A program made the position numbers and the translations under genes. A DNA stretch of 5,852 nucleotides, taken from contig JASFIT010000309.1 in the NCBI GenBank assembly GCA_050122535.1, forward strand, positions 1 to 5,852, read 5' to 3'. The DNA is from JASFEQ01 sp050122535 (GTDB lineage: Bacteria > Desulfobacterota > DSM-4660 > Desulfatiglandales > HGW-15). This document shows positions 1-4,841 of the stretch, piece after piece. Positions within the stretch are counted from its first letter, which is position 1. Each line of letters begins with the position of its first letter. The notes under the pieces are model-generated. The model had not been told where the DNA came from. It was given only the letters and a program-made list of their open reading frames with translations, and did not search any database.

Positions 1-615
1 ATGGCAGAGTCCGCCATTCGTGAGGAATTGATTCAGCAGACCATTACGTTCCACGGGCATTCATGCCCGGGCCTGGCCATCGGGATAAGGGCGGCCGAGT
101 TGGCACTGGCCGAATTGGGTCGAGCTTCGGACGAAGAGATCGTGGCGGTGGTGGAGACAGACATGTGCGGTGTGGACGCTGTTCAATTCCTGACCGGGTG
201 CACCCTTGGTAAAGGAAACCTAATCCATTTGGACTACGGGAAAAACGCCTTTACATTCTATCGCCGCTCAGACGGGAAAGGTATTCGCATCGTGACCAAA
301 AGCGGAACGCCTCGAGACCAAGACGATGCATTAAGTGCCCTAAGAAAGAAAATGCTTAAAGAAAGACTGACACCCGAGGAACAGGAAGAGATGGAAAAGG
401 CCAAGACTGCGCGGATAGAGCGGATCATGGATGCGGAACTGCAAGACCTCTTTGAGGTCAAACCCGCACTGGGCCCCATCCCTAAGAAGGCCCGAATACT
501 GAGGAGTCTTGTGTGTGAAGCCTGCGGTGAAGCAACAATGGAGTCACGGACGCGCCGGTTCCTTGCCCAGACCTTATGCATTCCCTGCTTCGAGGCCATG
601 GAAAAGAGAGAATAG
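1..615 (+). CDS. FmdE-family protein with C-terminal zinc finger
   Basis: A 204-residue protein that I assign to the FmdE family (named after a gene beside molybdenum formylmethanofuran dehydrogenase in methanogens; the biochemical role in bacteria is not settled). The N-terminal domain (about residues 8-100) carries the family signature FHGHSCPG at 17-24, giving H18, H20 and C22, plus conserved C56 in DMCGVD and C67 in TGCTLGKGN; these probably form a metal site. A charged, probably helical linker follows (about 105-145). A four-cysteine zinc finger then has C172-x2-C175 and C193-x2-C196. The domain order matches two-domain FmdE proteins. No signal peptide is seen, so it is probably cytoplasmic. 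The window begins exactly at this ATG, so the upstream ribosome site cannot be checked and a longer N-terminus is possible, although family members commonly begin just before the HGH motif. The next gene starts 24 bases downstream. Family assignment is firm; the substrate is unknown. Confidence 0.9.
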   Translation: MAESAIREELIQQTITFHGHSCPGLAIGIRAAELALAELGRASDEEIVAVVETDMCGVDAVQFLTGCTLGKGNLIHLDYGKNAFTFYRRSDGKGIRIVTKSGTPRDQDDALSALRKKMLKERLTPEEQEEMEKAKTARIERIMDAELQDLFEVKPALGPIPKKARILRSLVCEACGEATMESRTRRFLAQTLCIPCFEAMEKRE

Positions 616-639
616 AAGGTGTGAAGGGATTGAGATTCC

Positions 640-1176
640 ATGATAGAAGAAGAGATAAATAGGGCGAAAAGACTTTACGCGCATTATGGTGAGACACTGA
701 CTACCCAGGACGGTCTGGGTGCCCTTTTTGATATGTATCGGAAGGCTATACGCAAGACGCAAGCGGTCATGCAACAGCTGGGCGTTGTTGAAACCTGTTC
801 GGTATGTGCCTGCAAGAGGTCTGGAAGTTGCTGTTTTCAAGGCGTGGAAGAATGGTATGACCATGTCCTTCTATTGGTGAATCTCGTGTTGGGCAGGCAA
901 ATACCAGAATTTCGTGAGGTCCCTGGGGGCTGTCTCTTTGTGGGGAGAAGGGGATGCAAACTCATTGCTCGACATGCCTTCTGTGTGAATTATCTTTGTC
1001 CCACCCTTAAGGATTCGAAAAAGACACCTCCCATGAAAACGCTTCTGTCTGTGTCTGGTGATGAACTGTATCGCGGATGGGAACTGGAAAAATCAATCCG
1101 GGAGTGGCTGCAGCACCAAGGCAGTGATGCAGATCTCGCAACAGTCGCTGAGAAGGGGATAAGCTATGGGCATTGA
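640..1176 (+). CDS. Small cysteine-rich protein, YkgJ-like cysteine pattern
   Basis: A 178-residue, probably cytoplasmic protein that I do not recognise by name. It has nine cysteines: C53-x2-C56-x-C58, then C64-C65, then C98, C106, C115 and C120. The order CxxC...CC...GC-LF-(x)n-GC-(x)n-C-x4-C resembles the putative iron/zinc-chelating YkgJ family (PF03692), in which a CC pair is followed by a 'C-L...GC-IY...RP-CR' block; here the second block reads GCKLIARHAFCVNYLC. That resemblance is made by eye and is remote. The start at 640 is supported by GAAGGGA at 623-629, ten bases upstream; no in-frame GTG or TTG is better placed. The gene lies 24 bases after the FmdE-like gene, and its last 11 bases overlap the radical SAM gene, which suggests translational coupling. 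A metal-cluster-binding partner or scaffold for the neighbouring enzyme is inference. Confidence 0.85.
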   Translation: MIEEEINRAKRLYAHYGETLTTQDGLGALFDMYRKAIRKTQAVMQQLGVVETCSVCACKRSGSCCFQGVEEWYDHVLLLVNLVLGRQIPEFREVPGGCLFVGRRGCKLIARHAFCVNYLCPTLKDSKKTPPMKTLLSVSGDELYRGWELEKSIREWLQHQGSDADLATVAEKGISYGH

Positions 1177-2455
1177 TCTATCACGCATCACACCCTTTGA
1201 AATATGTTCCATCAGACCGCCCACGGAAAACTACAGTCTCACATTCAGGCTAACACGGAATTGCTACTGGAACCGATGCGGTTTTTGCCCAGCATACAAG
1301 TTTGCATCACGGTTTTCAAAACGGGGTATGGATGAGGTCAAGGAGGACGTCAACCGTGCAAAGTTGATCGATGACCTACTGTATGAACAGGGCATTAGCG
1401 GCACGCCAAGTTCTTACGCAGGATATAGCCTTGTTACTGAGTTGGTGCATAGGATCAGAACGGCTCAAAAGGAGACCGGCCATGAGGTGGAAGAAAATAG
1501 GGAAGAACCGCCCAAGGATCTACATCCCGATCTTGTCTGGTTTCTTTCATGGTTCAAGGAGAAGCCTGACTTAATGGACAGCCTAAACCATATCTTAACC
1601 TGGCGGATGGCTGGTGGGAAGACCTGTTTTCTGGGCGATGCCGACTCTCTAATCATAAAGCCAGAATTTATGACAGAAGTCATGGATGAGATAAAGGACA
1701 AGTTCTCCTCTCTTCAACGCTTCACCGTGTATGGGAGAACAAAGACTGCCGCAAGGGTGCGGAATGTGGAGGAACTCAAGGCGTATCGCAACGCCGGACT
1801 CGACAGGATACATTTTGGACTGGAGAGTGGATCGGATGCTGTCCTCAAATTCATGGATAAGGGTGTAACTAAAAATGAGCATGTGGAGGCAGGCATCAAG
1901 ACCAGGGAGGCAGGGCTTTCGTGCTCTGTCTACGTAATGCCGGGACTGGGAGGGAGTCGGTGGTGGGAAGCGCATGCCCATGAAACGGCTGAAGTGCTGA
2001 CAAAAATGACGCCTGACTATGTGAGGCTAAGGACCCTCCAGATTTTCCCTCAGACCCCGCTTGATGAGGCGCGCAGAAATGGGGATTTTGTAGAGGCGAG
2101 CGAGGAGCAGGTCGTGAGGGAGATCAGGATAATGGTGGAAGAGACTGACACAAAAGCAGAGATATTGAGTGACAGCGCCTCCAACCTGCTCAGCATAAAT
2201 GGAAGACTGCCAGAAGATCGGTCCGCCATGCTTCGAGAAATTGACCAGTACCTGGCCCTTTCCCACAGGGACAAACTCCTCTTCAGCGCGGACTCACGGC
2301 TTCGCTCCTTTGTGGGGCAGTATGGCGGCCTCTCAGAAGACATATCCGGTGCCATAAGCCCGTACCTGAAAAGGGAGAGGCTGGATTTCTCCAACGCTTC
2401 GGATGGTGAAATAGTGGGCATCATCAGATTGATACGCGCAAAGCTTATGCCGTGA
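1166..2455 (+). CDS. Radical SAM protein with C-x4-C-x2-C cluster motif
   Basis: A 429-residue enzyme of the radical SAM superfamily, which uses a [4Fe-4S] cluster to cleave S-adenosylmethionine and start radical chemistry. The cluster motif is C33-YWNR-C38-GF-C41, one residue longer in its first spacing than the usual C-x3-C-x2-C. Other superfamily marks are GGKTCFLGDADSLI (150-163), the strand and Glu of IHFGLESGSDAVL (215-227), and VMPGLGG (257-263). About 100 residues (45-148) separate the cluster motif from the next core strand, so an inserted helical segment is likely. The C-terminal part (about 330-429), with SNLLSINGRLPEDR (339-352), resembles tails that I recall in uncharacterised YgiQ/Elp3-like radical SAM proteins. 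The start ATG overlaps the end of the upstream gene, with AGAAGGGG at 1151-1158 as ribosome site. It is probably cotranscribed with the two genes before it. Superfamily is certain; the reaction (modification, cofactor maturation or other) is unknown. Confidence 0.93.
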   Translation: MGIDLSRITPFEICSIRPPTENYSLTFRLTRNCYWNRCGFCPAYKFASRFSKRGMDEVKEDVNRAKLIDDLLYEQGISGTPSSYAGYSLVTELVHRIRTAQKETGHEVEENREEPPKDLHPDLVWFLSWFKEKPDLMDSLNHILTWRMAGGKTCFLGDADSLIIKPEFMTEVMDEIKDKFSSLQRFTVYGRTKTAARVRNVEELKAYRNAGLDRIHFGLESGSDAVLKFMDKGVTKNEHVEAGIKTREAGLSCSVYVMPGLGGSRWWEAHAHETAEVLTKMTPDYVRLRTLQIFPQTPLDEARRNGDFVEASEEQVVREIRIMVEETDTKAEILSDSASNLLSINGRLPEDRSAMLREIDQYLALSHRDKLLFSADSRLRSFVGQYGGLSEDISGAISPYLKRERLDFSNASDGEIVGIIRLIRAKLMP

Positions 2456-2565
2456 AATAGCCTATAGTGACGCTCCCCGCGCTAAAGGGTAGGGCATCAA
2501 GATTCTTCTTCGCAAACGAGTGGATAGAATTTCAAAGTTAGATGTGAATGAAGGAACCCTCAATC

Positions 2566-2688
2566 GTCATGCCCGCCCCGCATCAAGTGCGGGACAAACT
2601 CCGGCAGGCATCAAGGCTTTGAAGGTTTTTACGAATTACCTGGATTCCCCCTGGAGTTTATCCCCGCGAAGGCGGGGACGGGAATGAC
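2566..2688. repeat. Imperfect 123-base inverted repeat with a hairpin in each arm
   Basis: The outer ends GTCAT (2566-2570) and ATGAC (2684-2688) are complementary, as are AAACTCC (2596-2602) and GGAGTTT (2653-2659), so the two arms pair over roughly 37 bases with mismatches. Each arm also folds on itself: CCCGCA (2577-2582) with TGCGGG (2588-2593), and CCCCGC (2662-2667) with GCGGGG (2672-2677). This design, with GTCATTCCCG-like tips and GC-rich inner stems, matches short dispersed palindromic elements (REP- or MITE-like) that I recall from deltaproteobacterial genomes. No transposase is present. The dispersed nature is inferred, since only one copy lies in the window. Confidence 0.7.
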
Positions 2689-2693
2689 ACAAG

Positions 2694-2767
2694 ATGCCAG
2701 CCCTTCCCGTGCCCCTCTGAAACGGGATCTCCACTTTACGTCGACAAGGCACGGGGCATTCTGGCAT
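2694..2767. repeat. Symmetrical two-block inverted repeat
   Basis: Two complementary blocks are nested with equal spacing. ATGCCAG (2694-2700) pairs with CTGGCAT (2761-2767), and CCCGTGCC (2706-2713) pairs with GGCACGGG (2748-2755). Each arm has a five-base unpaired stretch between the blocks, giving a 5x5 internal loop and a 34-base apical region. In all, 15 of 20 arm positions pair. It begins only five bases after the neighbouring 123-base repeat ends, so it could be part of the same element or an independent structured RNA or DNA site. No T-run follows, so it is not an intrinsic terminator. Confidence 0.5.
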
Positions 2768-2821
2768 ATGTACGTAATGACCTCAACAAAAGAGGTGGAG
2801 GCTTGTGGGTCACGGTTCGCG

Positions 2822-2827
2822 TATGAT
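2822..2827 (+). promoter_or_regulatory. Possible -10 box just upstream of the zinc-ribbon gene
   Basis: TATGAT differs from the sigma-70 -10 consensus at one position and sits 12 bases before the ATG at 2840. A start site about seven bases downstream of it would leave only a handful of leader bases, fitting the absence of any Shine-Dalgarno sequence before this gene. No good -35 match lies 16-18 bases upstream; TTGTGG at 2803-2808 is too close. Tentative. Confidence 0.25.
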
Positions 2828-2839
2828 AAAATTCATTGA

Positions 2840-4072
2840 ATGAGTGATTTCATCGTTGAATTCGAGTGTCCTCAGTGCGGGGCGCCCGCAAGCCTGGAAG
2901 AGACGAGCCGGCTATTCATCTGCAAGTATTGCAGCGTAAAATCCTATCTCGTTCCCCAACACGTATTCCACTACGTGCTACCAAGCCGTTCCCCTGAAGA
3001 CAAAGAGATCATCTATTTCCCCTACTGGCGTTTCCGGGGTGTGTTATTCGTCTGCGCCCCGGACTTAACGGTCCATAGCGAGCCCATCAATGAGATCCTG
3101 CAAGCCACTCCCTCGGATTTCTTCCCCTATGACCTGGGCTTCAAGGCCCAGGTCATAAAAATGAGGTTTACGGGATCGGAGTTCCAAGGTAGGATCTTTG
3201 AGCCAACCATACCCTTTGAGGAAGCGGTTCAATCCTTTGATTACCTCAACGAAAGGTATTACCACTCTCAATTCATCGGCCTGTTGGAGACCATCTATGC
3301 GCCCTTCTATATCCAGGATAGTACAATCTACGATGGAATCTCCAACAAGCGTGTGGACATGTTCTATGAGTATCCCATAGAAATCGATGAGGCGATGGTC
3401 ACTCAACTGCCCCCTATGAGCCACCTGCAGCAAGACATGAAATTCATTCCCACCCTCTGCCCACATTGTGGCTGGGACATGGACTGCGCGCGAGATTCCT
3501 ATTTGATGGCCTGCAAGAACTGCGGATCTTTCTGCAAACCCCAGTGGGCGGGACTGAAAAAGATGGGGGTGGGTTTCCTGCCAGGTGACACAAACACCGC
3601 ACTTTATCTACCGTTCTATCGGATACAGGCTGAAATAACCGGGACCCAGCTCAACACCTACGGAGACTTGATAAAGGTGGCCAATTTGACCAAGGTTGTA
3701 AAGGAAGAGGAGGCCAAGAGAAGCTTTTATTTCTGGGTTCCGGCGTTCAAGCTGGGTTCTGGTCTTTTTTTGCAGATTGCTACGCGCGTGACCCTCGGCC
3801 AGCCCAACGGAAAACTTGAGCGGTCCATGCCCAAAATTCCGGTGTATCCCGTCAATCTGCCCATCTCGGAAGCCGTCAAAGGTCTAAAGAGCATCTTTGC
3901 GGATTTCATTGCCCTTCGGGAAATCAATTATCCGAAGCTTCAAGACATCTCCATAGTCCCCAAACGCCTTGGCCTCATATACGTCCCCTTTCAGGCCTTG
4001 GGGAGCGAGATCGTTCATCCTCAATACAAAGTCCGCGTCTCCAGCAAAACCCTCGAACACTTCCGCTTGTAG
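2840..4072 (+). CDS. Double zinc-ribbon protein of unknown function
   Basis: A 410-residue protein, probably cytoplasmic, with no signal peptide or membrane span. An N-terminal zinc ribbon has C10-x2-C13 and C28-x2-C31 (CPQCG...CKYC). A second ribbon in mid-protein has C207-x2-C210 and C225-x2-C228 (CPHCG...CKNCG), with extra cysteines C216 and C232. Between and after the ribbons an aromatic-proline motif recurs: YFPYWRFRG (59-67), YAPFYIQD (153-160), YLPFYRIQ (256-263), WVPAFKL (299-305) and YVPFQAL (381-387). This suggests repeated beta-rich units. I recall similar proteins annotated only as zinc-ribbon proteins, sometimes mislabelled as primosomal protein N' because of the ribbons; no helicase motif is present here. 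An in-frame TGA ends at 2839, directly before the ATG, so the start cannot lie further upstream. No Shine-Dalgarno site is visible. It stands alone between two repeat-rich gaps. The gene is secure; the function is not. Confidence 0.88.
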   Translation: MSDFIVEFECPQCGAPASLEETSRLFICKYCSVKSYLVPQHVFHYVLPSRSPEDKEIIYFPYWRFRGVLFVCAPDLTVHSEPINEILQATPSDFFPYDLGFKAQVIKMRFTGSEFQGRIFEPTIPFEEAVQSFDYLNERYYHSQFIGLLETIYAPFYIQDSTIYDGISNKRVDMFYEYPIEIDEAMVTQLPPMSHLQQDMKFIPTLCPHCGWDMDCARDSYLMACKNCGSFCKPQWAGLKKMGVGFLPGDTNTALYLPFYRIQAEITGTQLNTYGDLIKVANLTKVVKEEEAKRSFYFWVPAFKLGSGLFLQIATRVTLGQPNGKLERSMPKIPVYPVNLPISEAVKGLKSIFADFIALREINYPKLQDISIVPKRLGLIYVPFQALGSEIVHPQYKVRVSSKTLEHFRL

Positions 4073-4078
4073 CGGAGG
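4060..4078 (+). other. Hairpin enclosing the stop codon of the zinc-ribbon gene
   Basis: CTTCCGCT (4060-4067) pairs with AGCGGAGG (4071-4078) through eight pairs including one G-T wobble, leaving a three-base loop. The TAG stop at 4070-4072 lies across the loop and stem. No T-run follows, so it is not a terminator by itself; it could be an mRNA 3' stabiliser or chance. Confidence 0.35.
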
Positions 4079-4108
4079 CTCGCCTGTCGCTCTTATTCGT
4101 CAGAATTT

Positions 4109-4149
4109 GGGGGCGCCCCTGAAATCATGGGGCGGGCGCCTCGCAATGA
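4109..4149. repeat. GC-rich hairpin, possible dispersed-repeat end
   Basis: CGCCCC (4114-4119) pairs with GGGGCG (4129-4134) around a nine-base loop; alternatively GGCGCCC (4112-4118) pairs with GGGCGCC (4134-4140). The element ends in CTCGCAATGAC, a tip that I recall in dispersed bacterial palindromes. It lies between the zinc-ribbon gene and its terminator, so it would be transcribed in the 3' untranslated region. One copy only; the identity as a repeat is inferred. Confidence 0.35.
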
Positions 4150-4198
4150 CATTCTAACATGACGTGCTCATGGAATTAACTTCTAGTTTAATGGTTAT

Positions 4199-4232
4199 GG
4201 GAGATTACCCTTGACAGTAATCTCCCTTTTTT
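4199..4232 (+). terminator. Strong intrinsic terminator
   Basis: GGGAGATTAC (4199-4208) and GTAATCTCCC (4217-4226) form a perfect ten-pair stem with an eight-base loop, followed at once by six T residues (4227-4232). It ends transcription of the zinc-ribbon gene, 127 bases after its stop. The opposite strand lacks a T-run, so it works in the + direction only. Unusually, seven of the eight loop bases (CTTGACA, 4210-4216) are complementary to TGTCAAG (4232-4238), immediately past the T-run. Confidence 0.93.
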
Positions 4233-4405
4233 GTCAAGAGTGTAAGCGCCACACCCTATGTTCGGGTAATTTCTCAAATCCTCCGGTTATGCGGGACGGT
4301 ATCGTAAGGGTTTTGCTCGTGAAGTGATGCTCTACTATGCACTCTAGCAGTTTGAGGCGAGGCGACTTTTCTCAAGGCCGTATCCCCATCCCACTGCTCG
4401 CATGT

Positions 4406-4453
4406 GGCTTAAGAAAAGCTGAGTCCTTTAAGCCTGAACTGTTTACTTAAGGA
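4406..4453 (+). promoter_or_regulatory. Candidate two-state RNA switch over the Shine-Dalgarno site
   Basis: Three related segments compete for pairing. GGCTTAAG (4406-4413) can pair with CTTTAAGCC (4426-4434) over eight pairs with one bulged T. The overlapping TCCTTTAAG (4424-4432) can instead pair with CTTAAGGA (4446-4453), again eight pairs with one bulge, and this second helix buries most of the AAGGAGG ribosome site. The two helices share 4426-4432, so only one can form. This is the layout of a translational on/off switch. No ligand, leader peptide or regulator is evident, and the short AT-rich stems could be coincidence helped by the palindromic CTTAAG. Confidence 0.35.
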
Positions 4454-4455
4454 GG
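4449..4455 (+). promoter_or_regulatory. Near-consensus Shine-Dalgarno site
   Basis: AAGGAGG lies five bases before the ATG at 4461 and fixes that start. It is the strongest ribosome site in the window, and it falls within one arm of the candidate switching helix. Confidence 0.9.
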
Positions 4456-4460
4456 ATCAA

Positions 4461-4841
4461 ATGAACTGGTTTCTCATTATCGCTGGCGGTTTGGCGGGGT
4501 TTGCAACGGTGGGTCACTTCTTCATAGGAAGTCGAAACTTCCTTCAGCCCACTTTGCAGGCCTCCTTTGATGAGGTGCCCAAAAAGGTGATGCACTGCCT
4601 GTTCCATTATGTATCTGCGTATCTCATCCTATCCACCATTTTCCTTTTGGCCATAGGACTTGGGTTCAAGTTGGGCGGTAACTCTGCGCCTCTGGTAAGG
4701 TTTATTGCCCTTAATTATACCGCTTTCGCCATAGCTCAAATCATCATTGCCCTAAGTTCTAAGATCCAAAACGCCCTGTTCAAATTGTTCCAGTGGGTAT
4801 TCTGGGTACTTATCGCTCTCTTTTCCTGGATAGGGGCGTAG
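4461..4841 (+). CDS. Conserved hypothetical four-helix membrane protein
   Basis: A 126-residue integral inner-membrane protein with four predicted hydrophobic spans at about residues 3-22, 46-68, 79-99 and 107-125. The loop between the first two spans carries SFDEVPKKVMH (35-45), a stretch I recall as conserved in small hypothetical membrane proteins of Proteobacteria. Histidines H19, H45 and H49 sit in or next to the first two spans and could face each other. The start is fixed by AAGGAGG five bases upstream. Its TAG stop is followed directly by the ATG of the next gene, with no base between, so the two are almost certainly cotranscribed and translationally coupled. This suggests a shared membrane function with the SpmA/SpmB-like protein. 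I cannot assign an activity; the gene itself is well supported. Confidence 0.9.
   Translation: MNWFLIIAGGLAGFATVGHFFIGSRNFLQPTLQASFDEVPKKVMHCLFHYVSAYLILSTIFLLAIGLGFKLGGNSAPLVRFIALNYTAFAIAQIIIALSSKIQNALFKLFQWVFWVLIALFSWIGA

Larger units (their letters stand above)
2456..2839. other. Repeat-rich intergenic region
   Basis: This 384-base gap holds no convincing gene. It contains two successive inverted repeats (listed separately), three copies of the 8-mer GCATCAAG (2494-2501, 2580-2587, 2608-2615), and a promoter-like -10 sequence close to the next start. I see no clear intrinsic terminator after the radical SAM gene: the GC-rich hairpins here are not followed by a T-run. The CCCCGCGCTAAAGGGTAGGG stretch at 2475-2494 may be a decayed hairpin. 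Transcription may stop by another route or continue into the repeats. Confidence 0.7.
4073..4460. other. Intergenic region with terminator and long leader
   Basis: This 388-base gap contains, in order, the stop-codon hairpin, a GC-rich hairpin ending in CGCAATGAC, an excellent intrinsic terminator at 4199-4232, and about 228 bases of leader before the ATG at 4461. I found no tRNA cloverleaf, no small ORF with a convincing ribosome site, and no match to a riboswitch class I know. The promoter of the downstream operon must lie after 4232 unless the terminator is read through. The best candidate, TTGCTC (4313-4318) 17 bases before TATGCA (4336-4341), is weak and is not called. Confidence 0.65.

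Noticed and set aside
258..641. A 127-codon open frame on the - strand
   Set aside because: It is antisense to the well-supported FmdE-like gene; the Ser/Arg-rich translation has no family features.
2611..2630. Weak hairpin followed by TTTTT as a terminator for the radical SAM gene
   Set aside because: The stem is only four A/T-rich pairs (TCAA with TTGA), and the T-run is offset by three bases; it is too unstable to call.
2566..2767. CRISPR-like repeats
   Set aside because: The repeats are inverted, not direct with regular spacers, and no cas gene is present.
3065..3466. A 133-codon open frame on the - strand
   Set aside because: It is the antisense shadow of the zinc-ribbon gene and has no ribosome site or domain.
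3969..4157. A 62-codon + strand frame running past the zinc-ribbon stop
   Set aside because: It overlaps the end of the zinc-ribbon gene in another frame and runs through a GC-rich hairpin; there is no ribosome site or recognisable product.
4211..4240. Exact TTGACA at 4211-4216 as a -35 promoter box
   Set aside because: No -10-like hexamer occurs 16-18 bases downstream, and the word is part of the terminator loop.
4418..4455. Resemblance to a TPP riboswitch core (GCTGAG followed by CCTGAACTG)
   Set aside because: The words only partly match, and the 5' GGGGUGC-type element, the CAGCG element and the enclosing helices are missing.
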